Shown: positions 1 through 8,500, numbered from the stretch's first letter. The stretch is 64,000 bases of DNA from Gallionellales bacterium 39-52-133 (GCA_002278935.1 NCJL01000009.1:310001-374000); one strand, 5' to 3'. Notes: a model not told the origin generated them from the letters alone. Numbers and translations: made by a program.

Positions 1-216
1 GCGAAACACTGTGCTGTAAACATGCGTCACATCCACGCCCACCACCAGCAGCAACCACAGCCACGGCGGCACCGCGTCAATATTTTCAATCTGACCCTGC
101 AACAATACAACCAGCGCCGTCACAAAAAATGCCGGGCCGATGATAAACAGCAGATCCACTCTGCGAGAATAGATCCACGGCTGTACCGGGCAGTTATTCA
201 TTGCGTTTATGCCCAT
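1..216 (-). CDS. Membrane protein, partial (C-terminus outside window)
   Basis: The reading frame starts with ATG at 216 and runs off the left edge, giving 72 codons. The visible part has two hydrophobic stretches, about residues 20-41 and 50-62, separated by a short acidic loop, so it is an integral membrane protein. The start lies 3 nt after the TGA of the upstream flavin oxidoreductase, which suggests translational coupling; a second in-frame ATG lies at 201. No family can be assigned from this fragment. Confidence 0.6.
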   Translation of the reverse strand, partial: MGINAMNNCPVQPWIYSRRVDLLFIIGPAFFVTALVVLLQGQIENIDAVPPWLWLLLVVGVDVTHVYSTVFR

Positions 217-219
217 CAG

Positions 220-1830
220 TCAGCCCGCACGCCATTTGAGCACGCTTTCAGCCGCCCTGACCCCATGCGTGCAGGCCTCCTCAAAAATGGAAATACCGCT
301 CATGTCGGAATGCGCCATCACGATGGGCGGGCGCTGCTGCAACATTTTGCGTCTTTGTTTGCCCCAGATATAACCGGGCGTAGCCCGCACCATTGCATGC
401 CCCCACACCCACACATCCAGCCGCTCAATCTGCCCTTCCAGTTCAGGATGCAAAGGCAGCAAGGCAGCGAGAAATAATTTCTGCCAGTCCTCATAACTGC
501 GCGCCAGCGCTTCCTTTCTGGCGGCCTCCGGCGGCAAATGGCTCAGCGGCCAATAGTATGTCAGCACGGTCTTGGTCGGTTTCATCTGCGGGATCTGATG
601 CGTCGCATTCACATAGCCCAGCAGCTCGCTGCGATACGTCACATTGTCCCACGACAGAGGCGCACCATGACCCTCTGGCAATTTGCGCAGCGTGATATTG
701 GCCACCGCCCACGGCGCATAGCTGAGTGCAGCAGTGTCGGTCATATCAGCAGCAGTATGCAGCAGGCGCGCTGCCACAAAGCGCGGCACGGCCATAATCA
801 CCGCGCCGGCTTCCACGCGCACCGCTTCACCGCTGTGCTGATCCACATACTCAACCACCGCGCCGCTACCCTGTGCAGTCACGCGGTAAACCAGCGCTGC
901 AGTATGCAGCCTGTCTTTGATGGGCTCTGCCAGTTTGTCCGCCAGCCAGCCGTTGCCTTGCGGCCAGGTAATCACATCTGCCGCAGCGGCATTGGCCGCC
1001 TGTCCGTTGCGCGAGGCAAAATAATGTATGCCCGCCCATGCCGAAGTGACATCATGCGTGCTGCCAAAGTCGTCGCGGCAGCAGTAATTCACGTACCAGT
1101 GCAACTCTTCCGACACAAAACCCTGCGTTTTCAGCCATGCCTGCATGGTGATATTGTCGAGCGCAAGTAACTCCGCATCCTGCGAGCTTTTATCCAGCGG
1201 AATGGCGAACGCGGTTTTACCATCCCTCCCTTTCTGCTGTTTAAACTTTTCCATCAGCGCAAAGAAGCGTTTGTATTCGGCTTCCACCTCGGCAGAAATC
1301 CCGGTCACCGGCACCAGCCCGTCCTGCCAGCGTCCGCGCATAAATAATCTTTCGTGGGGATCGGCACACAAGAAATACTCGTCATAGATCGGCAGGCCGC
1401 TTTTGTCATAGCCCCTGATAATGCCAAAATCTTCAAACAGCTTGCGTGCAACGCTGGATTCCTGTGTGAGCAGCGGCACGTAATGCGCGCCCCAGGGGTA
1501 GGCAGAAACTGCATTGCTGCCGCTGCATGAATTACCGCCGGTTTGAGGTTCCAGCTCAAGCAGCAAAAAATCATTTTTTCCTGCCTTTGCCAGGGTATAA
1601 GCGGCAGACAGGCCGGCAATGCCGCCACCAACAATCACTACCTCCTTGCGTATAGTGCGCGACGGCGGTGGAAACTTGCCTGTACGCAATTGATGCCCGA
1701 CTGCGGAAGATGCGCCCAGCATCTCTCCGGCAATTTTCCTGTCTGCAAAAATACCCGCGTATTGGCTCACCCCTGCAAGGCCGCTTGCAATCAGACTGCC
1801 CGCAATAAATTCACGTCTGCTTAACTTCAT
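220..1830 (-). CDS. Tat-exported FAD-dependent amine oxidase-like oxidoreductase
   Basis: A 536-residue flavoprotein. The N-terminus carries a twin-arginine motif (SRREFIAG, residues 4-11) followed by a hydrophobic segment, so export as a folded holoprotein through Tat is likely. A Rossmann dinucleotide-binding motif (GGGIAG, residues 68-73) followed by the acidic LLLELE strand and GGNS is typical of the flavin amine oxidase/phytoene desaturase superfamily. The substrate cannot be read from sequence. It is followed after 3 nt by a membrane protein gene, so the two probably form an operon. A spermidine-synthase-like gene lies about 2.7 kb away, which makes a polyamine substrate an attractive but untested idea. 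Confidence 0.75.
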   Translation of the reverse strand: MKLSRREFIAGSLIASGLAGVSQYAGIFADRKIAGEMLGASSAVGHQLRTGKFPPPSRTIRKEVVIVGGGIAGLSAAYTLAKAGKNDFLLLELEPQTGGNSCSGSNAVSAYPWGAHYVPLLTQESSVARKLFEDFGIIRGYDKSGLPIYDEYFLCADPHERLFMRGRWQDGLVPVTGISAEVEAEYKRFFALMEKFKQQKGRDGKTAFAIPLDKSSQDAELLALDNITMQAWLKTQGFVSEELHWYVNYCCRDDFGSTHDVTSAWAGIHYFASRNGQAANAAAADVITWPQGNGWLADKLAEPIKDRLHTAALVYRVTAQGSGAVVEYVDQHSGEAVRVEAGAVIMAVPRFVAARLLHTAADMTDTAALSYAPWAVANITLRKLPEGHGAPLSWDNVTYRSELLGYVNATHQIPQMKPTKTVLTYYWPLSHLPPEAARKEALARSYEDWQKLFLAALLPLHPELEGQIERLDVWVWGHAMVRATPGYIWGKQRRKMLQQRPPIVMAHSDMSGISIFEEACTHGVRAAESVLKWRAG

Positions 1831-2236
1831 CCGCTCAATTTCATTTGAAAAATCTACTCAAAAAAATCTCAGTCTGTTAATTTCGCAATCAATATCCCCA
1901 CTTGCTTCTAGTACCGAGACTCATAAATAGCGAGACAAAATGAAACGGACAGATTTTTTGCAGGGCAAGGCGCGAGGATGGCACATCGTTATTCATATGC
2001 AACGACGAGCAACGCCGCCATCTGAAAAAGCTGTTGTTTCATGTTTCGATATTTATGAGTCTCGGTACTAATCACATTGTAGCATCGCCTCCCTGCAGTC
2101 CATGATTGCGTCACCATACTGAATCTGCGTGCACAGGGAAAATAAGGTTCGGCTAATTATGCAAAGAACAGGCCGGGGGTTAGAATAAGCAGCCACAAAA
2201 ATTCTTAATATTTATAACGCACTAAGGGAGAAACAC
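1831..2236. other. Intergenic region holding a MITE-like element
   Basis: This 406-bp gap separates the oxidoreductase start from the cytochrome c gene. No convincing coding region is present. About 40% of it is the inverted-repeat element at 1909-2070. The remaining 160 bp before the cytochrome gene presumably holds its promoter. A good Shine-Dalgarno (aagggag) stands at 2224-2230, just ahead of the cytochrome ATG. Confidence 0.6.
1909..2070. mobile_element. MITE-like element with 21-bp terminal inverted repeats
   Basis: The ends 1909-1929 and 2050-2070 are exact reverse complements (outer bases tagtaccgagactcataaat). The symmetry continues imperfectly inward: gcgagacaaaatgaaac on the left against tcgaaacatgaaac on the reversed right. 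The 162-bp element has no coding capacity. Its size, terminal inverted repeats and intergenic position fit a non-autonomous miniature transposable element or a dispersed palindromic repeat. No flanking target-site duplication could be identified with certainty. Confidence 0.65.
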
Positions 2237-2566
2237 ATGAAATTATTGATGGGTATGATCGCCGCAGTTGCTCTAATGTTAACAAGTCAGGCGTTTGCTG
2301 CAGGCAAGGTGGATATGGCTGCCGGCCAGGCACTGGCGCAAAAAAGTGGTTGCATGGGTTGCCATAAAGTCGATGGAAAACTGGTTGGCCCCGGCCTGAA
2401 AGACGTTGCCGCAAAATACAAGGGCAATAAAAAAGCTGAAGAAATGCTGGTTGCCAAAGTCACCAAAGGCGGTTCAGGCGTGTGGGGTGCAATACCCATG
2501 CCGCCTAACGCAGCAGTCAAGCCAGCCGACATGAAAACCCTGGTACAGTGGGTTCTGGCACAATAA
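2237..2566 (+). CDS. Periplasmic class I cytochrome c (c551/c552-like)
   Basis: A 109-residue precursor. A signal peptide (about residues 1-22, ending AFAA) directs it to the periplasm. The haem-binding motif CMGCH sits at residues 39-43, and the likely sixth ligand is Met88 in the IPMPP segment, which is characteristic of small cytochromes c551/c552. It should act as a soluble single-electron carrier between respiratory complexes. The start is supported by the Shine-Dalgarno aagggag 6 nt upstream. The gene is monocistronic: it is followed by a strong terminator and by a convergent gene. Confidence 0.9.
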   Translation: MKLLMGMIAAVALMLTSQAFAAGKVDMAAGQALAQKSGCMGCHKVDGKLVGPGLKDVAAKYKGNKKAEEMLVAKVTKGGSGVWGAIPMPPNAAVKPADMKTLVQWVLAQ

Positions 2567-2588
2567 AGCAGTCAATTTTGTGGCCAAT

Positions 2589-2615
2589 AAAAAGCCAGCA
2601 TAAGCTGGCTTTTTT
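2589..2615 (+). terminator. Rho-independent terminator after cytochrome c
   Basis: An inverted repeat (gccagc / gctggc with flanking A and T runs, tetraloop ATAA) is followed by a T tract. It lies about 23 nt after the cytochrome c stop codon. The A-run on the other side means it could also stop transcription of the convergent peptidase gene. Confidence 0.85.
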
Positions 2616-2652
2616 GCGTTTACATGCAACAAATCCTATGTCGTTGACCTCA

Positions 2653-3513
2653 TTAACGCACAGATTGGGCCGGAATGAATAATGCCGGATCGACCATCGC
2701 CCCGTTAAGCACCACACTCCAGTGCAGATGCGGGCCCGTGGCACGCCCGGTTTTTCCGGAAAGCCCAAGCAACTGGCCCTTGCGCACAGTCTGGCCTTTT
2801 TTTACCTTGAAGCGGTCAAGGTGACAATACATGGTAATGAGCCCATTGCCATGGTCGACAAAAATCGTTTTACCGTTGAAAAAATAATCATCAACCGCCA
2901 GCACCTTTCCGCCCGCGCTCGCCTTGATCCGCGTGCCGCGTGCTACCGCCACATCCAGGCCCGCATGGGGTGAACGCGGCTCGCCGTTAAAAAAGCGGCG
3001 CAAACCAAAATTGCCAGACAACCTCCCTTCGGCAGGAATAATAAATTCCACATCCGTATCCTCATCCTCACGCCAATGGAGCTTGAGCACCTTGATGGCG
3101 GAAATCTCGCCCACCGCGCGCGCCTCATCTTTTGCCGACAGCTCTACCTTGCTGGTGTCTTTAATAGTGATGTGCTGTTCGGGGTAGCTCTTTTCAACAA
3201 CCTCAAATGGCTGCATCCCTGTTTCATCGCCAACCTTAAACTTCAGCTCATATGCGCCCGGCTTCATATCCAGCGGCAAGCCAACCACGGCGTGCCATTG
3301 CTGGCGCTCAAATTTAACCAGTACAGCCTGATCACCCAGCCACGCTTGCGGTTTATTGGAGGATGCTACCGTGCTCACAAGTGGAATAATCACTACGCCA
3401 CCAGGTACATTGGAAGACCGGGGCAGGCTTGCATGTGCAAGAGGGGAAAAAGCTGAAAACATCAGGCTGAATAACAAGCAGATGCGCGGCGTGATGGCAG
3501 TAAGCGTGTGCAT
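2653..3513 (-). CDS. M23 family metallopeptidase (LytM-type)
   Basis: A 286-residue exported protein with a signal peptide (about residues 1-28). The C-terminal half is an M23 peptidase domain with a complete set of key residues. Zinc ligands are H183 and D187 in HAGLD plus H264 in PHLHW; catalytic histidines are H231 and H262. It therefore should be an active peptidoglycan endopeptidase, unlike degenerate EnvC/NlpD-type LytM factors. Residues 35-110 form an immunoglobulin-like N-terminal domain, as in other periplasmic M23 proteins. It is a single gene convergent with the cytochrome c gene. Confidence 0.88.
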   Translation of the reverse strand: MHTLTAITPRICLLFSLMFSAFSPLAHASLPRSSNVPGGVVIIPLVSTVASSNKPQAWLGDQAVLVKFERQQWHAVVGLPLDMKPGAYELKFKVGDETGMQPFEVVEKSYPEQHITIKDTSKVELSAKDEARAVGEISAIKVLKLHWREDEDTDVEFIIPAEGRLSGNFGLRRFFNGEPRSPHAGLDVAVARGTRIKASAGGKVLAVDDYFFNGKTIFVDHGNGLITMYCHLDRFKVKKGQTVRKGQLLGLSGKTGRATGPHLHWSVVLNGAMVDPALFIPAQSVR

Positions 3514-3892
3514 GATTCCTTTTTACAGATATATCGTGTGGCCAGTGTTGAATACCAGGTTCAACCCCCAGCTTGTTTTTGATTATATCTTATTGTAAAC
3601 AGCCGCTGCTGTACGGCGTTTCAGGCGGTCAGAGCAACTGCAGAGAATAGCGGCTCTTCGACCGAAGCGGCCTGCGGTAGTTTTCGAAATGACAGTCGGA
3701 GTGAATTTATTGAATATCTGCTTCACAACGCAATGCTGCCATTGAGCTAAATTAGCAGGGTTGGACGGCAGGAATAACATAAAGACAAAAGGATGGATGG
3801 TGTTTACCCGTCACAATGATCATTATCTTATAATATTATTAAATTCTAATTCTTTATGCTATTCTTGCCTTTTTCAAAAATAGGGTTTCCAC
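3514..3892. other. Intergenic region without recognisable gene
   Basis: 379 bp between the divergent M23 peptidase gene and the gene at 3893. It must hold both promoters. The right half (3820-3880) is AT-rich. I see no RNA gene, repeat or supported short coding region; reading frames here lack Shine-Dalgarno sequences and family resemblance. Confidence 0.5.
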
Positions 3893-4460
3893 ATGACCAA
3901 GCTTACACGCGCCAAAGTAGCCGGCATTCTACTCCTCGCCTCAACTGCCATTTTCTTCGTATCCAATGCTCGCGCCACGTTTTTCAGCCCCTTTGAAACG
4001 ATGGTTCTTGCGTCAATGACGACCATCCAGACTACGGTTTTACAACTTTCATCCGATATCGGCTCGATGGCTGACCGCATTCTGGTCATGGCTGACAAAA
4101 TCGGTGTAATGGCAGACCGCATCGTACACACAGAACAGATGATGGCATCGCTGGTCAATCAGAATGGCACAAGTACCCTGATCACCTCTCCGACAGAAGG
4201 AGCCTACGTCAGCACCTATTCCCCCATCCAGTTAACCCTCTCCAATAACCCGCAGAGTTATATTCTCTACATCTCCAATAAGGCGGATATGTCAGGATCG
4301 ACCAATGCACTGGTCGTCGGCAGTAACACCACGGCTGCCTGGAGCCGGGAGCCGCGTGCCGGGATTCGCCACCAGCAATATTGTCTATATCGCTGTCAAA
4401 TCAGCTGATGGTCAGGCAAGCAGCGATCTATCCAATACCGTGAAAGTAATTCTTAACTGA
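3893..4460 (+). pseudogene. Exported protein of unknown function, interrupted by a +1 frameshift
   Basis: The frame opened at 3893 has a signal peptide (residues 1-28) and a helical segment (about 35-90) with repeated S/L-M-A-D-(K/R)-I units. A beta-rich domain then begins with STLITSPTEGAYVSTYSP, but the frame ends abruptly at 4408 after a Pro/Arg/His/Cys-rich tail. Moving to the next frame near 4344-4347 restores a natural C-terminus (FATSNIVYIAVKSADG, then SDLSNTVKVILN) ending at the TGA 4458-4460, just before the terminator. Removing one C from the agccggg run would join the two parts into about 189 residues. So this is either a genuine one-base insertion or a sequence error. Function not recognised. 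Confidence 0.7.
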
Positions 4461-4490
4461 CTCAGCTAACACGCGCTCAAAACTGAGCAC

Positions 4491-4528
4491 AAAAAGAAGG
4501 GGAGCTCTTTTGCTCCCCTTCTTTTTTT
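4491..4528. terminator. Bidirectional terminator between convergent genes
   Basis: A near-perfect inverted repeat (aaagaaggggagc / gctccccttcttt, loop TCTTTT) has an A tract on the left and a T tract on the right. It can therefore terminate the frameshifted gene on the plus strand and the spermidine-synthase operon on the minus strand. Confidence 0.88.
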
Positions 4529-4553
4529 GAAAGACCAAAAATATCCACCACAT

Positions 4554-6065
4554 TTAATACACCAGATACTCCGACCACTCCTTGTCAAAATACCTGACCA
4601 GCGCCTGGTCATCCAGCCGCTGAATTTTGGTTGCGACACGCGACATATCTGCGGGAAAATGGAACATTTCTCTGGCGGTGTCGCGGCTCACATACTTCAG
4701 TCCGGCAGGATATTCTGCGGGAGGCGTATACGGTTTGCGCGAGGCGATGACATAGCCCCATTCGCCAAAAGAAGGCACGTAGGCGTGATAGGGAGTGGTT
4801 TTGAAACCGGAGGCTTCCAGCGTGTTGTTTACGCACCAAAAGGACTTGCGCGCGACCATGGGCGAGGTGCTTTGCACGACCGCGATGCTGTGATCGTGCA
4901 TCACCTGATGCAGCAAGTTATAAAAAGGCAGCGAGTAGAGTTTGCCGACGGAGTAATTGGAGGGATCGGGCAGGTCGATAATGATGGCATCGTAGCGTTG
5001 GTTTTTCTCTGCGGCGGCTTGCTTCAGCCAGATGAAAGCATCGCGATTGATGATGTTGAGTTTGGGCGACAACAGTGAATTCTGGTTGAGTTCGGTCAGC
5101 ATTTCATTGGACGCAAACAGCCGCGTCATGGCCGGATCGAGATCGACCAGGGTGACGCTCCTGATGCCTGGATATTTAAGCGCTTCGCGCAAAGCGAGGC
5201 CGTCACCGCCGCCGATGATGAGTACATTCTGCGGGTCGCGAATTGCCGACAGTGCAGGATGCACCAGTGCTTCATGGTAGCGGTATTCATCGACCGAGCT
5301 GAATTGCAGGTTGCCGTTCAGAAACAGCCTGAGATCGCGCGAGGCTTTGGTCAGCACGATGCGCTGGTAAGGTGTGGATTCGGCATAGATGACCTTGCCC
5401 TGATAGGCATTCTGTTCGGCATAGCCCATTACGCTGTCGGCATAGACGAAACCCATGGTCAGCCCCACGATCACCACCATCGCGGACATTTTGTGCAGGC
5501 GGTTCCACGGCGAATTTTCTTCCAGCGCATACAGCACCCACAGCGCGACGCTCACATTCAGCATGCCAAACAGGAAGCTGGTTTTCACCAGGCCGAGATA
5601 GGGGATGAGGATCAGCGGAAACAGGATGGAGGCAAACAGCGCGCCGATGTAGTCAAAGGCGAGCACCTTGGAAACGAGGTCGCTGAACTCGAATTTGTCC
5701 TTGAGGATGCGCAGCAGCAGCGGGATTTCGATACCGACCAGGATGCCGATAAGCGTCACCTGAAAATACAGCAGCAGGCGGAAGGAATGCACATGCTCGA
5801 ACAGCAGAAACAGCACCGCGGCCGAACAACCGCCAACGGCACCCAGCAAGATTTCCACTTTCACAAAAAACGAGATCAGGTTTTTGGTGACGTAGCGCGA
5901 CAGCCATGAGCCTATGCCCATCGCAAACAGGTAGCTGCCGATAATGGTGGAAAACTGGGTGACCGAATCACCCAGCAGATAACTGGCTACCGTTCCTGCA
6001 ATCAGCTCGTAAATCAGGCCGCATGTCGCAATGATGACGACAGAAAAAAACAGGATGGGTGCCAA
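4554..6065 (-). CDS. Membrane-anchored spermidine synthase-like aminopropyltransferase
   Basis: 503 residues, nearly twice the length of a soluble SpeE. About residues 1-212 form seven hydrophobic segments. The C-terminal half (about 220-500) is a spermidine-synthase fold with the S-adenosyl-binding glycine motif GGGDG at residues 285-289, an acidic LVDLD strand following it, and an IIDLPDPSN active-site region. The predicted reaction is aminopropyl (or related) transfer from a decarboxylated SAM donor at the membrane. The start is TTG at 6065, supported by GAGGAA eight bases upstream and by the 14-nt gap to the DUF350 gene; no ATG fits better. Last gene of the SPFH/DUF4178/DUF350 operon. No S-adenosylmethionine decarboxylase lies in the operon. 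Confidence 0.85.
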   Translation of the reverse strand: MAPILFFSVVIIATCGLIYELIAGTVASYLLGDSVTQFSTIIGSYLFAMGIGSWLSRYVTKNLISFFVKVEILLGAVGGCSAAVLFLLFEHVHSFRLLLYFQVTLIGILVGIEIPLLLRILKDKFEFSDLVSKVLAFDYIGALFASILFPLILIPYLGLVKTSFLFGMLNVSVALWVLYALEENSPWNRLHKMSAMVVIVGLTMGFVYADSVMGYAEQNAYQGKVIYAESTPYQRIVLTKASRDLRLFLNGNLQFSSVDEYRYHEALVHPALSAIRDPQNVLIIGGGDGLALREALKYPGIRSVTLVDLDPAMTRLFASNEMLTELNQNSLLSPKLNIINRDAFIWLKQAAAEKNQRYDAIIIDLPDPSNYSVGKLYSLPFYNLLHQVMHDHSIAVVQSTSPMVARKSFWCVNNTLEASGFKTTPYHAYVPSFGEWGYVIASRKPYTPPAEYPAGLKYVSRDTAREMFHFPADMSRVATKIQRLDDQALVRYFDKEWSEYLVY

Positions 6066-6079
6066 TGTTTATGTTCCTC

Positions 6080-6301
6080 TCAGCCGTGGATGGCGGAGGC
6101 GATGATGGTGGCAATGCCGTAGGCTACCGCACCCAGAAAGATCGCCAGCGCGACATTCTGCTTTTCGATCAGCTCTTTCCAGATATTGGCCTTGGGCGTG
6201 ATCAGGTCCAACACCAGGAAACTGAGGATAAACACCACGAGGCCGATACCGGCGAAAATCACCGCACTGACGACATATTTGAGGTTGATAAATTCATCCA
6301 T
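6080..6301 (-). CDS. DUF350 small membrane protein
   Basis: 73 residues with two hydrophobic segments (about 11-33 and 49-71) joined by a charged loop, matching the DUF350 unit of the YjfL type. Small DUF350 proteins sit in the inner membrane; their biochemical role is unknown. The start has an aggag Shine-Dalgarno. It sits 9 nt after a 45-residue membrane peptide gene and 14 nt before the aminopropyltransferase gene, so it is co-transcribed. Families that combine DUF350 with DUF4178 and SpeE-like enzymes are recurrent in bacteria, which supports a shared pathway. Confidence 0.85.
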   Translation of the reverse strand: MDEFINLKYVVSAVIFAGIGLVVFILSFLVLDLITPKANIWKELIEKQNVALAIFLGAVAYGIATIIASAIHG

Positions 6302-6310
6302 GATGCACTC

Positions 6311-6448
6311 CTATTTATGATAACGGTTGGAAGACTGTGCTGCCCGCGACTCACTGTCGAAAATATTTGAAAACACATAGCCCTGATAGTTGGCATAGGC
6401 CAGCAGGGCAACCAGCATAATGCAATAGACGGTAAATATTCTATTCAT
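6311..6448 (-). CDS. 45-residue single-pass membrane protein
   Basis: A short reading frame starting at ATG 6448, which overlaps the end of the preceding DUF4178 gene by 8 nt, and ending 9 nt before DUF350. Residues 4-22 form one hydrophobic transmembrane helix. The rest is a polar, serine/arginine-rich tail (from DSESRAAQSS to the end). Tight packing on both sides argues that it is translated as an operon component rather than being spacer. No family recognised. It is easily missed because of its length. Confidence 0.6.
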   Translation of the reverse strand: MNRIFTVYCIMLVALLAYANYQGYVFSNIFDSESRAAQSSNRYHK

Positions 6449-7706
6449 CGCTTTCACCCATCCTGAATACGGCAGGTGCGTAATCGCTGTTTTCCCAGCG
6501 CCTGCTTTCAAAGTTCCAGCGATACAGCAACGCAAAAACGGGGAACACGATGATGAATAAAAATATAAACCAGAAGTTGCCCCATACCCTGATGTTGCGC
6601 TTGATTTCAAGCGATACATCCATGCCATTGGGCCCCAGCTGGCCGGGGGACGGGTCGATCACCAGGCGATAATCTCCGGCCGGCACGGCGGAGAAGGCAG
6701 ACTCCGCCAGTTGGCCGCCCTCGCTCCAGGACTCGCCACCCTCATAGCCGTGGTAATACTCGATCACCTGTCTTGAGCGGTAAACTTCATTTGTCATTTC
6801 GTTGACCAGCGACAAATCAAGCTCCATCCAGTTGTTACTAACCGGCACCAGGCTATTCACAAACAGATTGGTGCGATTCGGCAGACTGAACACCGGCGTG
6901 CTGAAGGTTTTTTCGGCTTCGCCTTGCGCGATATGAATGCGCGAATTGTTCACATTAATTCCTTCTCCGCTATTCCACTGGATCAGCAGCGCGGCCAGTA
7001 TGGAGAGGCCGGTAACTTTCCAGATTTTGCCCAGCGTGCCGGCAAAGGGGGCCGGCTGGTTCGCGGCGACACCGGTTTTATCGGGCAGCTCCACGCCAAA
7101 CGCTTTTGCCACTTCATCAGGTTGTATATATTCAGACAGGCTGAGCGTGACCTCCTGTTTGCTGCGCTCGACCGACAGCATTCTTGGCGGAGCGATGTAG
7201 TCCACATATCTTTCCTCATCGCCCTTGCGCACGCGCCAGTAGAACTCGCCTTTGACATATTCAACAATGGAAATGCCGCGACAGTAGACGCTGTAATTTT
7301 CGCCATCCAGCTCAAGCTCGCTGGCCGAGCCGGCCAGCGGTGAATAGCGCTTGATGATGCTGGCAAAATTCCAGTGGCCTTCCGACTGGATTAAAAAGCG
7401 AAAACCAAAATAGGGATTGAACAGCAGGTACTCCTCCCAGAAACTCAAGGAGGACTTGTCCTTTTTTTCGACATAACCGATCACTTCCCATTTGACGCCA
7501 TCCAGCACGCCTTTCGCACCGATTTCAATATCGGTATGGCGGCTGCCTTCGTGTGCCTTCTTGATGATTTTGAAGTTGTTGTTCGCGGTATCGATCAGCG
7601 TGGAGCAATGTGCGCATACCGCGCTGATGGAATGCCCGACAGCATGAATTTCCACAATGCCGCCGCAGGCCGGGCAGCTGAATGATTTGACAGGATTACC
7701 AGCCAT
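6441..7706 (-). CDS. DUF4178 protein with zinc ribbon and C-terminal membrane helices
   Basis: 421 residues from ATG 7706, chosen because aagga stands 8 nt upstream; a TTG three bases earlier is less likely. A CPAC...CAHC zinc ribbon lies near residues 11-34, followed by a DUF4178 domain (about 50-190) with the EVIGYV and FWEEYLLFN segments typical of the family. A hydrophobic segment occurs near 230-245 and another near 375-395, so it is membrane-anchored with a domain of about 130 residues between them. Its start overlaps the end of the shorter DUF4178 gene by 11 nt. Biochemical role unknown; the context points to a membrane-associated polyamine or membrane-stress module. Confidence 0.8.
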   Translation of the reverse strand: MAGNPVKSFSCPACGGIVEIHAVGHSISAVCAHCSTLIDTANNNFKIIKKAHEGSRHTDIEIGAKGVLDGVKWEVIGYVEKKDKSSLSFWEEYLLFNPYFGFRFLIQSEGHWNFASIIKRYSPLAGSASELELDGENYSVYCRGISIVEYVKGEFYWRVRKGDEERYVDYIAPPRMLSVERSKQEVTLSLSEYIQPDEVAKAFGVELPDKTGVAANQPAPFAGTLGKIWKVTGLSILAALLIQWNSGEGINVNNSRIHIAQGEAEKTFSTPVFSLPNRTNLFVNSLVPVSNNWMELDLSLVNEMTNEVYRSRQVIEYYHGYEGGESWSEGGQLAESAFSAVPAGDYRLVIDPSPGQLGPNGMDVSLEIKRNIRVWGNFWFIFLFIIVFPVFALLYRWNFESRRWENSDYAPAVFRMGESDE

Positions 7707-8349
7707 CAAACGTCCTTATGTTCGAGCAGCGCATTTCTTTCCAGTCGACATAGCGGCCGACATAGGCGCGCAGCTTGCCGGTTTCAATTTCCACGCTGGC
7801 AAATTCGCCATAGGCACCCAGCAAATCAACCGATACCACCAGCCTGCCCTGCCGCGCAAGCAGCGGCAACTCGCCTTCGCTGCCGAGGCAGCTGGCCTTT
7901 TTGCTGTCGACCACATTGAGCTTTTGATTATTCAGCCGGTGCGCGCTACCGATAAACGACACATCCTGTTTTTGCTGTTTGATCGCTTTCACCGCAAAAT
8001 CCAGCGGCGGCGCCTCGGTTTCAAAACAGATCGCATAAAAGCCCTGCGCCTCTGCCAGCCAGCCCTTGCGCCCATCGTCTGTTGCCATAAACCACTCGTT
8101 CCACGAGCCGTCTTCCCAGCCCATTTTCATGCGCCCCACCAGCGAAAAGTGCTGTCCCTGATAATAGCCCTCGGTGCCGATCTGCAACGGACTCATGTCC
8201 TCGGGCAAGGCTGCCATGGTGCCGATGGACTCGACATCGAGATCGTGGCGCACGATCATCGAACTGCAATATTTGCATACGGCGTAGACGGAAAAATTAG
8301 AGCTGAACTCTGCTTCCGCCCCGCACGAAGGGCAGTTAAATTTCTTCAT
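7696..8349 (-). CDS. DUF4178 protein with N-terminal zinc ribbon
   Basis: 217 residues. The N-terminus has a four-cysteine zinc ribbon (C6, C9, C25, C28). The remainder is a DUF4178-type beta-rich domain (about 50-200), including the LVGRMKMGWEDGSWNEWFM stretch. It is soluble, with no membrane segment. It is first in the tight five-gene cluster; its larger paralogue follows with an overlap. The two probably arose by duplication and may form a hetero-complex, which is inference. A 220-bp gap with a dispersed repeat separates it from the upstream SPFH gene. Confidence 0.8.
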   Translation of the reverse strand: MKKFNCPSCGAEAEFSSNFSVYAVCKYCSSMIVRHDLDVESIGTMAALPEDMSPLQIGTEGYYQGQHFSLVGRMKMGWEDGSWNEWFMATDDGRKGWLAEAQGFYAICFETEAPPLDFAVKAIKQQKQDVSFIGSAHRLNNQKLNVVDSKKASCLGSEGELPLLARQGRLVVSVDLLGAYGEFASVEIETGKLRAYVGRYVDWKEMRCSNIRTFDGW

Positions 8350-8400
8350 GCAACATCATCCGGATATTCCATCATCAAGAATTGTGTGATTCATAATGTT

Positions 8401-8500
8401 TAAATCCCCCCTAACCCCCCTTTTTCAAAGTGGGGAATCAGTTAAGTTGTGATCGGAGAGCATTCCTCCCTTTGGCAAAGGGAGGTTAGGAGGGATTTAA
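8401..8500. repeat. C-tract palindromic repeat, copy 1
   Basis: The outer arms taaatccccccta/acccccc and the reverse complement of ggaggttaggagggattta pair across the whole element, and each half also contains a smaller inverted repeat. The same design recurs at 42263-42391, 49725-49824 and 54471-54568. It lies between the SPFH gene and the DUF4178 genes on the minus strand, where it may act as a transcript-processing or attenuation hairpin. Confidence 0.75.

Noticed and set aside
22..477. Plus-strand frame of 151 codons at the window start
   Set aside because: It overlaps the minus-strand oxidoreductase and membrane protein genes, is rich in His/Arg/Gln as antisense frames of GC-rich genes are, and has no ribosome-binding site.
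3583..3780. Short minus-strand frame of 65 codons in the 3514-3892 gap
   Set aside because: No Shine-Dalgarno and no similarity to known small proteins.
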